A stretch of 44,439 nucleotides of DNA from Acidobacteriota bacterium (GTDB lineage Bacteria > Acidobacteriota > Terriglobia > Terriglobales > Acidobacteriaceae): contig JAFAWX010000422.1 of assembly GCA_019241535.1 (NCBI GenBank), positions 1-44,439 of the forward strand, in the 5' to 3' direction. This document shows, in pieces, positions 28,719 to 37,067 of this stretch. Within the stretch, counting starts at the first letter, position 1; each line of letters opens with the position of its first letter. Made by a program: the position numbers and the translations under genes. The notes below the pieces were generated by a model. That model made no database searches. It had not been told where the DNA came from and worked only from the letters and a program-made list of their open reading frames with translations.

Positions 28719-29294
28719 TTGAGAGGCAGTCGGATTTTCGCGATTTCGCTAGTTCTCCTTACCGGCGCCGCCACGGGCCAGAAAAAGGCGGAGCTCTCAG
28801 ACGCCGAGTACACCGCCAAGGCGCTCTCGGCTGCGCCGAAACCCGTGGCTGCGGGCGCGGCCGTGGTTCGGGTGGAGAAAAATGGCGACCAGACGCACGT
28901 TCGCGACGGGACGAACGGCTACACCTGTATGGTCATGACAGCGCCGATGTGCATCGACAACAACGGCGCTGAGTTCTTTGACGCCTTGATGAGGCATCGA
29001 AAACCGCCCGACCGCATCGGGCTTTCCTATATGCTCGCCGGGGATGAGGGGGCGAGCAACACCGATCCTTATGCGGAGCAGAAAACAACCGATAATCACT
29101 GGGTGGTGACCGGGCCGCATATCATGCTGGTCGGCCCGGCGAGCAAGTTGCTGGGCTATCCGGAGAATCCCGATCCCGATCCCAGCCGACCCTACATGAT
29201 GTGGGCGGGGACCCCCTATGAGCACGCCATGATCCCGGTGGCCATGGAGATTAAGCCCACCAGGCCCGCCGCTTCAAAGAAACCGAGCAAGTAG
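28719..29294 (+). CDS. Secreted protein of unknown function
   Basis: A 191-residue protein with a signal peptide (GSRIFAISLVLLTGAATG, cut before QKK). The mature part contains VRVEKNGDQTHVRDGTNGYTCMV, a second Cys in APMCIDNNGAEFFDALM, WVVTGPHIMLVGP and a C-terminal YMMWAGTPYEHAMIPV, then a Lys/Pro-rich tail. The two Cys could form a disulfide. I recognise no named family. The start is TTG at 28719 with GAGGAG eight bases upstream. It follows ftsZ by 120 bases. Confidence 0.75.
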   Translation: MRGSRIFAISLVLLTGAATGQKKAELSDAEYTAKALSAAPKPVAAGAAVVRVEKNGDQTHVRDGTNGYTCMVMTAPMCIDNNGAEFFDALMRHRKPPDRIGLSYMLAGDEGASNTDPYAEQKTTDNHWVVTGPHIMLVGPASKLLGYPENPDPDPSRPYMMWAGTPYEHAMIPVAMEIKPTRPAASKKPSK

Positions 29295-29450
29295 AAGGAG
29301 CAAACGGCCACTCTTACCTGGCATTACCTTGATAGTTACTAGCTGGCGGTTACGAAAGTGAGCGATGCCGGCGGTATCGAGATGCTAAGTTTCTCGATTT
29401 CGGCCACTTGCAACGATGGCTCTGAAGAGGCTGGGAAACTCTCTTTTCCG

Positions 29451-29480
29451 TTGCGCCTGCCGCGTTAACTCTCTTAAGAT
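29451..29480 (+). promoter_or_regulatory. Possible promoter of the transpeptidase gene
   Basis: TTGCGC (29451-29456), an 18-base spacer and TAAGAT (29475-29480) lie about 85 bases before ATG 29564. The -35 match is only partial. Confidence 0.35.
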
Positions 29481-29563
29481 CAGAAAATTGAGGAACTCTC
29501 CGTGATCGGGCAGGGTTTTTGCAACCGGCAATGCCGATCGCAGGACAGGAGCAGGGCGAAGTG

Positions 29564-30775
29564 ATGGCTGAGAGAGCTAGAGTGACCCGCTTATTGGTTT
29601 TCCTTGCTTCGATCGCGCTCCTCCAAACTGCGGTCGCGGCGACGATCAGCACCCGCCCGCTCTCTTCGAACCGCAGTCGGTCGCGCACGGTGACGGAAAA
29701 TCCGCGCGCGCGCCGGCATATAAGGCACTTGGCTCGCAGCCGGGTTGTGCGCGGGCATATCCTCACTTCCCGGAAGCGTCATCATTATTACGAGCGTTTC
29801 TCAACCAGCTCTTATGCCACCGACATCACCGACGGGGATGCGACTGGTGGCGAGGACCCAGTGGTGCGCCAGGCGGCGATTGACGCCCTCGGCAATATGA
29901 ATGGCACGGTGGTAGCCATCGAGCCGACCAGCGGCCGCATACTGGCCATGGTTGATCAGAAGCTCGCGCTCTCAAGCGGCGCACAGCCTTGCTCGACAAT
30001 CAAGGTCGCGGTGGCGCTCGCAGCGTTGCGCGAGGGAATCATCACCAAGGAAACCGAAGTTCGCCTCGGCGGCCGCAGCCACATGAATCTCACGCTCGCA
30101 CTCGCGCACTCGAACAATGCCTATTTTGAGGCGCTGGGGCGCCGCCTGGGGTTTGAGCGCGTCGCTTATTACGCACACCAGTACGGGCTCGGCGAGCTGG
30201 CCGGATATCACATTGCGGGCGAGAAGGCCGGCATCTATCCGCCGGAGGAGATCTCCGCCAGGCTCGGCGGCGTCGGTAAGATGTGCTCGTTTGGCGAAGG
30301 GATTTCGATGACCCCGCTCGAGCTGGGTGCCCTGGTAGCGGCCCTTGCTAACGGCGGCACGCTTTATTACCTGCAGCACCCGACGACCGCCGCGGAAGTC
30401 GCCAATTTTCAGCCCATGGTGAAGCGGCATCTGGATATTGCCGGCCTAATACCGGAAGTTTCCGACGGAATGGCAGGCGCCGTGAACTACGGTACCGCCC
30501 GCAGCCTGCGAGTGAATTTCAACCAGGAAGAGGTACTCGGCAAGACCGGAACCTGCTCCCATGCAGGCACCCGCTTCGGCTGGTTTGCAAGTTATGCCAA
30601 TACCAGCTACGGCAGGGTAGTGGTGGTTGTATTTCTTGAAGGTGGCCGGCCGACGTTTGGCCCCAAGGCGGCCCAGATTGCGGGGCGGATGTACCGCAAT
30701 TTGTACGACCACGATTTCTTTGCCGCACGGCCGGCGGTCACGCCCGACATTCGCACCGCCAGCAGCTCGAACTAA
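29564..30775 (+). CDS. Penicillin-binding transpeptidase-domain protein
   Basis: Predicted peptidoglycan D,D-transpeptidase or related serine enzyme, 403 residues. An N-terminal membrane or signal segment (LLVFLASIALLQTAVAA) is followed by a very basic, Arg/Ser/His-rich region (residues ~30-80) that could bind wall polymers. The penicillin-binding domain then shows all three motifs: STIK with the nucleophilic Ser near residue 144, SNN near 183, and KTGT near 327. It lacks the long dimerisation domain of class B PBPs, so it may be a compact PBP or a relative of class D beta-lactamases. Its place downstream of ftsQAZ suggests septal wall work. Confidence 0.85.
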   Translation: MAERARVTRLLVFLASIALLQTAVAATISTRPLSSNRSRSRTVTENPRARRHIRHLARSRVVRGHILTSRKRHHYYERFSTSSYATDITDGDATGGEDPVVRQAAIDALGNMNGTVVAIEPTSGRILAMVDQKLALSSGAQPCSTIKVAVALAALREGIITKETEVRLGGRSHMNLTLALAHSNNAYFEALGRRLGFERVAYYAHQYGLGELAGYHIAGEKAGIYPPEEISARLGGVGKMCSFGEGISMTPLELGALVAALANGGTLYYLQHPTTAAEVANFQPMVKRHLDIAGLIPEVSDGMAGAVNYGTARSLRVNFNQEEVLGKTGTCSHAGTRFGWFASYANTSYGRVVVVVFLEGGRPTFGPKAAQIAGRMYRNLYDHDFFAARPAVTPDIRTASSSN

Positions 30776-30786
30776 TCAACAAGGCG

Positions 30787-30807
30787 CGTCCTGGGTTTTC
30801 CAGGACG
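30787..30807. terminator. Hairpin at the convergent end of the transpeptidase gene
   Basis: A perfect 8-bp stem (CGTCCTGG/CCAGGACG) with a GTTTT loop lies 11 bases after the transpeptidase stop. The T-run is weak on both strands, so termination efficiency is uncertain. Confidence 0.5.
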
Positions 30808-30836
30808 TAAGCGGGCATGAGTTGGCGTGTGGGAAA

Positions 30837-30863
30837 GTAGGCCGCGAGAGGCGCGCGGCCTAC
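30837..30863 (-). terminator. Terminator-like hairpin of the Gly-rich secreted protein gene
   Basis: A perfect 10-bp stem (GTAGGCCGCG/CGCGGCCTAC) with a seven-base loop, followed on the minus strand by TTTCCC, lies 14 bases after the gene at 30878-31345. Confidence 0.6.
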
Positions 30864-30877
30864 CCCGAGCGTTGCAG

Positions 30878-31345
30878 TTAAGGGGTTGTGACCATCGCGG
30901 TACTCTGCTCCGTGCACTGCCCCATGTGTTTCTTCACCGAGGTGACTGCAAGCTCGTCTATTCCGCCCGTGTCCTTCGACTTTTTCCCAAGCACGCTGAG
31001 GTGCTCGCCGGGCGTCAGCGGCTCGCCCGCCAGCTGGAACGTCTTCTTCCCGCTGTCGGTCTTGAGCGACTTTCCGTCCGGGGCCACGCAGCCGACGACT
31101 TGCGCCTGCGCGTGGCGGCGGTGGAGGGCATAGAAGAGCAATCCGGCTCCGGCCGCGCCGCCCACCGCGGCTCCGATCTTTGCCCCGTTGCCATAGCTGC
31201 GCGAGCCGGGATTGTACGTGCCACCCGACGCGCTTCCCATTCCACCGCCACCGCCTCCGCCATATTGCGCCCATGCCGATCCCGAGATCGCCAGGGCAAC
31301 CGCAACCGCCAGTACCGCCTTCGTTACTCGCCTAGAATTCGTCAT
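30878..31345 (-). CDS. Secreted glycine-rich protein with glycine-zipper segment
   Basis: A 155-residue protein with a signal peptide (VLAVAVALAISGSAWAQ). A Gly/Ser/Tyr-rich linker comes next, with seven consecutive glycines, and then a glycine-zipper-like hydrophobic stretch (IGAAVGGAAGAGLLFYAL) that may insert into a membrane. The C-terminal ~85 residues contain two Cys and strands such as VVGCVAPDGKSL and LSVLGKKSKDTGGIDELAV, which could form a small beta domain. The internal ATG at 31345 has GGAGG upstream; the longer frame to 31462 is not convincing. Function is unknown. It converges on the transpeptidase gene. Confidence 0.75.
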   Translation of the reverse strand: MTNSRRVTKAVLAVAVALAISGSAWAQYGGGGGGGMGSASGGTYNPGSRSYGNGAKIGAAVGGAAGAGLLFYALHRRHAQAQVVGCVAPDGKSLKTDSGKKTFQLAGEPLTPGEHLSVLGKKSKDTGGIDELAVTSVKKHMGQCTEQSTAMVTTP

Positions 31346-31657
31346 TTTGCTTCCTCCACCCTTAGGATTTTCTCTTTGCGACTCAGGAGCCAACAGGCAG
31401 GCCTGGCAATCAAGCTCAGGATTCTGTTTTCTCACTGACTCCGGCGAGCATAACGGTGACAAAGGGGAATGTTGTCAGCGTGCTGTAAAGTGGCAGTCAA
31501 ATTTCAATCAGGAACGTGACGCGGGGTCAAAGCTCGATGCGCGGGCGACGGAAATGAGCGTCCTTGTCGTAATATCGACCAGCGAGTGGAGGAGCTGTGA
31601 AGAATATTCTGGCGTGTCCAGCGATGACGAGTTTCAGAAGGGCGTGTCAGGCTGAGG
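31346..31657. other. Intergenic stretch without visible gene
   Basis: This gap lies between the Gly-rich protein gene and the micro-protein gene, both on the minus strand. Open frames here have no SD or recognisable composition. The promoter of the Gly-rich protein gene is expected here, but I could not place it. Confidence 0.35.
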
Positions 31658-31777
31658 CTAGGCTGATTTCTTCTCGGGCACGGGAAACTGGAGGAGCTTA
31701 CCGCGTTCCTCCGCAGGAATCCATTTCGCAATTTTGCGGAAGTTGTCCGGCACATAGAACTCGATTAGTTTTGCCAC
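31658..31777 (-). CDS. 39-residue micro-protein of the AKLIEFY...KKSA type
   Basis: A short frame starts at GTG 31777 and ends at TAG 31658-31660. It begins VAKLIEFYVP, continues through NFRKIAKWIP and ends FPVPEKKSA. GGGAG lies seven bases before the GTG. From memory, similar 38-40 residue proteins (AKLIEFY, FRK, KW, P, RGK, FP, KKSA) are found in multiple copies in Acidobacteriota genomes, but I cannot confirm this here. It is basic with a Pro/Trp centre and has no membrane segment. Its role is unknown; it would be missed by length cut-offs. Confidence 0.6.
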   Translation of the reverse strand: MAKLIEFYVPDNFRKIAKWIPAEERGKLLQFPVPEKKSA

Positions 31778-32103
31778 ACTACCACTCCCAGCCGCATTGA
31801 CAGCGGATGTGCTCGCCGAGAGTCGGTTTCCTGAGTATCCGCCGACATACCGCGCAACAGCGCATCCACATAGCCCCTGCTCCGTTTCACGGGAAAGCCT
31901 TCACGTCAACCCGCTACATAGTTTGACGCACAATAAATTCCCCGAGATTCATGCTGCTGTTAAGTGTTTGTCAAAGCCTTGTTGTCGGGAGCGCACAAGC
32001 ACAGGCGCTTGGCGGCCGTAGGGATCTGGCGCTGAAGGCTGGCAAGGGGAAGCGAATGGTTGCCGGCCAATGCCTGAACCGAAGTCGAGGAGCCTAGAGC
32101 GGT
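31778..32103. other. Intergenic stretch without visible gene
   Basis: I see no supported gene or repeat between the micro-protein and the ABC ATPase. The permease expected beside a MacB/LolD-type ATPase is not here. Confidence 0.4.
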
Positions 32104-32847
32104 CTATTTTTTGATTTCGTCGCGCTCGACCAAGCCATCCTTTATATGAATGACCCGATGAGCGTACGCGGCGATGTCGTGCTCGTGGGTTACGAGCACG
32201 ATGGTATTGCCCTGGGCGTGGAGACGGTCAAAAAGGGCCATGATCTCATTGCCAGTCTGCGAGTCGAGGTTGCCGGTGGGTTCATCGGCAAGAATAATCG
32301 AAGGACGATTGACCAGGGCACGGGCGATGGCGACACGCTGGCGCTGCCCCCCGGAGAGTTCGTTCGGCCGGTGGTTCATGCGCTCCTCCATCCCGACCGA
32401 GGCCAGGGAGGCCTTGGCACGCTCGGCTCGCTCGGCCGCCGGCACGCCGCCATAGATGAGGGGGAGTTCGACGTTGTGCAGGGAGGTGGCGCGGGCAAGA
32501 AGATTGAAGGTTTGAAAAACAAATCCGATTTCTTTATTCCGGATGCGGGCAAGCTCATCGTCGTCGAGATCGCTCACCAGCTGCCCGTTCAGCCAGTACT
32601 GACCGGCACTGGGGCTGTCGAGGCAGCCGATCAGATTCATCAGCGTGGATTTTCCCGATCCCGACGGACCCATGATGGCGACATATTCATTGCGCCGGAT
32701 TTTCAGATTCACCCCGCGTAAGGCATGTACCTGCTGCTCCGAGCCCATGTCGTAGGTCTTCCACAGATTCTGGGTAGAAATCATCGAGGAATCGGGCGCG
32801 CTCGAGGGCTCCGATTGTGGAATGCTGATTACTTCTGCGGTTGCCAT
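32104..32847 (-). CDS. ABC transporter ATP-binding protein (MacB/LolD type)
   Basis: A 247-residue nucleotide-binding subunit. The Walker A motif GPSGSGKST lies near residue 59, the Q-loop in FVFQTFNLL, the signature [15 protein letters not shown] near 160, Walker [13 protein letters not shown] near 180, and the H-loop Thr-His in [15 protein letters not shown] and the sequence [11 protein letters not shown] are typical of the MacB/LolD/FtsE-like group, which drives lipoprotein release, export or periplasmic mechanotransmission. About 20 extra N-terminal residues rich in Ser/Pro precede the domain. No permease is adjacent, so it is an orphan here. ATG 32847 has GGGAG about nine bases upstream. 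Confidence 0.92.
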   Translation of the reverse strand: MATAEVISIPQSEPSSAPDSSMISTQNLWKTYDMGSEQQVHALRGVNLKIRRNEYVAIMGPSGSGKSTLMNLIGCLDSPSAGQYWLNGQLVSDLDDDELARIRNKEIGFVFQTFNLLARATSLHNVELPLIYGGVPAAERAERAKASLASVGMEERMNHRPNELSGGQRQRVAIARALVNRPSIILADEPTGNLDSQTGNEIMALFDRLHAQGNTIVLVTHEHDIAAYAHRVIHIKDGLVERDEIKK

Positions 32848-33263
32848 CGTCGGTTTCTCCCGCTCCCCTTGTAACACCTGACTCCCGGCTCGCTTGGCTT
32901 GGACGGACCAGCGGGGCGTTGGTTATCGTCCGGCGCCCTGGTGCTCGGCTTGAGCCCGCCAGCTTAGATACGAGCGCCTCGGGGTAAAAGTTCGATTCCC
33001 GGGAGGCTGAGCGCGTGCGGCCATGGCGATTATATCTTGTCAGAGTGAGGCCCGGCGGCGGTGGTGGGTGCCTGGGCGGGAACCCGGATCTGCTCCTTGC
33101 AAGCTTTTACAAACCTGGACAACCTTCAACCGCTGGCGGGAATCTCCCCCTGTAGGATGCGCATGAGCTTGCGGGTTACAACCCGGCTCCCTCGCTTGTA
33201 TTCCCCCTTTCAAAGACATAAAATATTGGCACTTGAAGTGTGTCTGAAGGAGCGCTCGGCGAT
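32848..33263. other. Divergent control region of the ABC ATPase and GWxTD genes
   Basis: This 416-base gap holds a promoter for the GWxTD gene (reported separately) and, by position, one for the ABC gene. A GC-rich stretch near 32970-33010 with GTTCGATTC resembles a tRNA T-loop by chance only. I find no convincing ORF. Confidence 0.4.
33196..33224 (+). promoter_or_regulatory. Sigma70-type promoter of the GWxTD gene
   Basis: TTGTAT (33196-33201), a 17-base spacer and TAAAAT (33219-33224) lie 39 bases before ATG 33264. The predicted transcription start near 33231 precedes both candidate start codons. Confidence 0.55.
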
Positions 33264-35012
33264 ATGTTCCGTGCCGCATTACTTGGCCGCATAGTTCCTC
33301 CATTTGTGCTGTGCCTGGCCCTCGCGCTAGGGTCTCCGGCCGGCGCCGATGACAGCAAGCAGAAGCCGGCGTCAGACCAGAGTGCGGCGGACCAGACCAA
33401 AGCCGACCAGGTGCCCGCTCAGACGGGAGATCCGTTGAAGCGGCCGATTTCGGAGAAGCGGAAGAAAGAGAACGCTAAGTCTCTGAAGCGAGAACTCAGC
33501 CGGGAGCACCGCAAGTGGCTCGACGAGGACGTGCGCTGGATCATCACCGACGACGAGCGCAAGGCCTTCATGCAACTCTCAAATGATGAAGAGCGGGATA
33601 AGTTTATCGAGGCGTTCTGGGACCGGCGGAATCCTAATCCCGACAGCGAAGACAACGAATTCAAAGACGAGCACTACCGCCGCATCGAATACGCCAACGA
33701 GCACTACGCCGCGGGAATCCCGGGATGGAAGACTGACCGCGGGCGAATTTACATAATGTATGGTCCGGCCGATGAGGTCGAGTCTCATCCGAGCGGCGGC
33801 AGCTACGAGCGTCCCATGGACGAGGGTGGCGGTGAGACCTCAACGTATCCCTTTGAAGACTGGCGCTACCGGTATCTCGAGGGCATCGGCCAGGAGGTCA
33901 TCATCGAGTTCGTAGACACCTGCATGTGCGGCGAGTACCACATGACCATGGATCGCAGCGAGAAAGACGCGCTGCTGATGGTTCCAAATGCCGGTCTGAC
34001 TCTGTACGAGCAGATGGGGATGGCGCAGAAGTCGCAACGTTTCAATGGCGGCCTTGAACGCCTCGGCCTGGGGCCGGTAGGTTCAACCGATCTTCAGAGC
34101 AAGGAATTTGACCGGCTGGAGCAGTACGCGAAGCTGAACCGCGCACCGGCGGTAAAGTTCAAGGACCTCGAGGAAGTCATCGGTCACAAGATTACCTATA
34201 ATCCCCTGCCTTTTGACGTGCGCACGGACTTTATCAAGATCACCAGTGAAACTGTCCTGGTCCCGGTAACGGTCCAAATTCGCAACCGTGACATCACGTT
34301 CAACAACAAGGAAGGTGTTCAGCACGGGGTGGTGAATATCTTCGGCCGCCTGACAACCCTCTCAGGGAAAGTAGCGCAGACTTTCGAAGATACGGTGGCC
34401 GCCGATGTTCCCGCCGAACTGCTCGCCCGGGAGACCGAGAATAACAAAATCTACTGGAAGGCAGTGCCTCTGCGACCAGGCCGCTACAAGCTCGACGTCG
34501 TGGTCAAAGACGTGAACGGCGACCGCATGGGCACTTTCAGCCGGGGCCTCATCGTACCGGACTTCTCAGAAGAGAAGCTGACGAATTCTTCTCTCATTGT
34601 GGCCGACGACGTCGAGCCGGTGCCGACCAATAGCGTGGGCACGGGCATGTTTGTGATCGGAACGACGAAGGTGCGTCCGCGCGTAGCCTCGGGCGACGGC
34701 AAGCCGGCACTTTTCAAACGTGGGCAGAAAGTTAATTTCTGGATGCAGGTCTATAATCTCAGCGTGGACGAGAAGACCCATAAGCCATCGGCCACCTTTG
34801 AGTACGATATCGTGAATGCCGCCACCAATAAGCCGGTGGTGCATGCCGTGGATTCCTCTGAAAAGATGGGCAACATCGGCGAGCAGGTCACGTTGCAAAA
34901 GGCGGTCGCGGCCCGCAATCTCGATCCCGGCATCTACCGTATTCAGATTAAGGTAAGCGACAACATTTCCAAGCAGACGATCGATCCCTCGGCGACCTTT
35001 GCCGTCGAGTAA
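33264..35012 (+). CDS. GWxTD domain-containing secreted protein
   Basis: A 582-residue exported protein. It has a signal peptide (LGRIVPPFVLCLALALGSPAGA) and a charged, Gln/Lys-rich linker. The GWxTD domain (about 75-250) begins with KWLDEDVRWIITDDERKAF and contains FWDRRNPNP and GRIYIMYGPADEVESH. The remaining ~330 residues hold two or three beta-sandwich-like parts without catalytic motifs. GWxTD proteins are frequent in Acidobacteriota and Bacteroidota; their molecular role is not established. The internal ATG 33264 is preferred over GTG 33240 because AAGGAG falls 11 bases before it. The beta-barrel gene follows after 18 bases, so the two are probably co-transcribed. Confidence 0.9.
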   Translation: MFRAALLGRIVPPFVLCLALALGSPAGADDSKQKPASDQSAADQTKADQVPAQTGDPLKRPISEKRKKENAKSLKRELSREHRKWLDEDVRWIITDDERKAFMQLSNDEERDKFIEAFWDRRNPNPDSEDNEFKDEHYRRIEYANEHYAAGIPGWKTDRGRIYIMYGPADEVESHPSGGSYERPMDEGGGETSTYPFEDWRYRYLEGIGQEVIIEFVDTCMCGEYHMTMDRSEKDALLMVPNAGLTLYEQMGMAQKSQRFNGGLERLGLGPVGSTDLQSKEFDRLEQYAKLNRAPAVKFKDLEEVIGHKITYNPLPFDVRTDFIKITSETVLVPVTVQIRNRDITFNNKEGVQHGVVNIFGRLTTLSGKVAQTFEDTVAADVPAELLARETENNKIYWKAVPLRPGRYKLDVVVKDVNGDRMGTFSRGLIVPDFSEEKLTNSSLIVADDVEPVPTNSVGTGMFVIGTTKVRPRVASGDGKPALFKRGQKVNFWMQVYNLSVDEKTHKPSATFEYDIVNAATNKPVVHAVDSSEKMGNIGEQVTLQKAVAARNLDPGIYRIQIKVSDNISKQTIDPSATFAVE

Positions 35013-35030
35013 CTTCCGAGGTCACTGGAA

Positions 35031-36707
35031 TTGCGAAAGCTCGCGTATTTCGTGATTATCCTGCTGGTCCTGCCGGCCTGGGGACGAGACCATTCCGCGT
35101 CAGTCTCGGGCTACGTGCGCAATCTCGGTGGTGCGCCGCAGATGGGAGCAGCGGTTGAAATCCTCGGCTCGGCTATCGACAATCTTCGGGTCTTCACCGA
35201 CGAGAAAGGCTTCTTTTCCGCCCAGGGGTTGGTTCCCGGCGTATACACAGTCAGGGTTTCTTCGCCTGCATTTCTTCCGACCATCCGCGAGAAAATAGGA
35301 GTACGGGCAGGGGCGAGCGTCGTCCTCAACCTGACTCTAAGCACCATCTTCGATGCCGTTCAGTTTGCTCCCCGCAATAACAATACAGAGGATGACGACT
35401 GGCAGTGGGTTCTGCGTTCAACCGCGAACCGCCCGGTATTGCGAGCGCTCCCCCACGCCTCTTCCACCCCGGTGGCCAAGGCAACAGAGTCTCCGGACCT
35501 GCGCGGCGTGCTCTCCTTTGTGGCGGGCTCCTCATCGACCGGTTTCGGCTCGGCTTCGGACATGAGCACCGGGTTTCTGGTCGAAAAGTCGCTGTTTTCT
35601 GCCGATACCCTGCGCCTGAATGGGGATCTCGGCTATAGCGCGGGGCAGCCGAACGCCGTCGTGCGCACCTCCTACCGCCACCAGATGGGGAATGGATCCA
35701 CGCCTGAGATCGCCTTTACCATGCGGCGGCTTTCCTCTCCAGACCTGGGGTTGCACAATGCCACATTGCAGGCCCTGACGCTTAATACCTCCGACGATTT
35801 GCCTCTGGGAGACGTGCTCGAACTCAAGTTCGGCAGTGAACTCGAGAGCATGCAGTTCATGGGTAAGGTAACGGCTTTTCGTCCCTTCGGCTCGGTCGCC
35901 GCCCACCTATCACCCGATACCGTGGTTGAGTATCGCTATTCGAGTTCCCGGCCCGACCGCCGGGTGGAAAAAGGTTTTGAGTCCGCTCCTGCGGATTTGA
36001 GCGAAACCAATCCGCGCCTCAGTATGGCTGCCTTCGCACCATCGCTTGAAAGAGCGCACCACCAGGAACTGGCGCTCTCGCACCGCGAAGGTCGGACGAG
36101 CATGCAGCTCGCCATGTACAGCGACCGCATTTCAGATCCCGCCCTGACCGGGGTGGGCGAATTCTCGGAAGCAAATGCCGACGTGCTGCCGGATGTCTAC
36201 TCCGGCACATTCACCTACCGGGGCCGTAACTTCGAGACCCGCGGCCTGCGGCTTGTCCTCGAGCGCAAGCTCGCGTCCGATATTGCTGCCACGATTGACT
36301 ACGGCTACGGAGGCGTGCTCGAGCTTGAACGGCCACAGATGAATCTGGCCGATGCCCGCGATTCGAGCGTGGTCCGGTACCATCATGGCCTCTCGGCCAA
36401 GCTCAGCGGCTCGACACCCCATACCAAGACCCACTGGATCGCCTCCTATGGCTGGACGAGCAGCCGGGCCTTGACTCCGGTCGACATGTTCAATGCCTCG
36501 GCCGGGCAGACCGATCCATTTCTCAGCTTCTTCCTGCGCCAGCCGGTCCCAGGCACGGGGGCACTCCCCGGCCATATGGACGTGCTGCTTGAAATCCGCA
36601 ACCTCCTGGCACAGGGCTACGTACCCGTTTTTGACCAGGACGGACGTACGGTTTATCTGGTGCAGTCGGCGCGCGCGGTGCGCGGCGGAGTAGCCTTCAG
36701 TTTCTGA
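35031..36707 (+). CDS. Outer-membrane beta-barrel protein with carboxypeptidase-regulatory-like N-domain
   Basis: A 558-residue exported protein with a signal peptide (KLAYFVIILLVLPAWG). An N-terminal carboxypeptidase-regulatory-like beta-sandwich (about 22-100) includes VSGYVRNLGGAPQMGAAV and VPGVYTVRV. After it, alternating strands to the C-terminus end VAFSF, an outer-membrane assembly signal. There is no TonB plug domain or TonB box that I can see, which separates it from the receptor downstream. It may be a porin-like barrel or carrier for the GWxTD protein encoded 18 bases upstream; that link is inference. The start is TTG 35031 with GAGG about nine bases upstream. Confidence 0.75.
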   Translation: MRKLAYFVIILLVLPAWGRDHSASVSGYVRNLGGAPQMGAAVEILGSAIDNLRVFTDEKGFFSAQGLVPGVYTVRVSSPAFLPTIREKIGVRAGASVVLNLTLSTIFDAVQFAPRNNNTEDDDWQWVLRSTANRPVLRALPHASSTPVAKATESPDLRGVLSFVAGSSSTGFGSASDMSTGFLVEKSLFSADTLRLNGDLGYSAGQPNAVVRTSYRHQMGNGSTPEIAFTMRRLSSPDLGLHNATLQALTLNTSDDLPLGDVLELKFGSELESMQFMGKVTAFRPFGSVAAHLSPDTVVEYRYSSSRPDRRVEKGFESAPADLSETNPRLSMAAFAPSLERAHHQELALSHREGRTSMQLAMYSDRISDPALTGVGEFSEANADVLPDVYSGTFTYRGRNFETRGLRLVLERKLASDIAATIDYGYGGVLELERPQMNLADARDSSVVRYHHGLSAKLSGSTPHTKTHWIASYGWTSSRALTPVDMFNASAGQTDPFLSFFLRQPVPGTGALPGHMDVLLEIRNLLAQGYVPVFDQDGRTVYLVQSARAVRGGVAFSF

Positions 36708-37067
36708 GGTTGGACCCTCCCAGTTCATCTTCTCCGGCTTCTCTTTCAAGCTGCGGGCGCAAGAACTCCATTGGACCTTGAGGCAAGAAAGCCCATGGGC
36801 TGCGACCGCTGGCGGCCATGACTTGATTCCAGGCTTGCGAGGGGAAATCGGTGGTTCAGCCCTGTTGCGGGAGGCCCTCGGTGGCCCCGGCGTTTTTGCC
36901 GCAGTACCTTTTCGCGACATGGTTCCACACCCCTCATTCGTCGCACTTTATCCTTAAATTGCGCGCATGCCCACCAGTTACTTTTTAGGTAGCAGCGGAT
37001 ACGGCGGCTGGAAGGTGCCTGTTTCGCTGCGCTACAATCCACTCATTTCCTGGCTAAAAGAGGCCCC
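36708..37067. other. Intergenic stretch without visible gene
   Basis: I find no confident gene between the barrel gene and the TonB receptor. TACAAT at 37033-37038 could be a -10 element for the receptor gene, but no good -35 accompanies it. AGAGG sits four bases before the receptor ATG. Confidence 0.4.

Noticed and set aside
32960-33012. GTTCGATTC resembling a tRNA T-loop
   Set aside because: No matching T-stem, acceptor stem, D-arm or anticodon arm can be folded around it.
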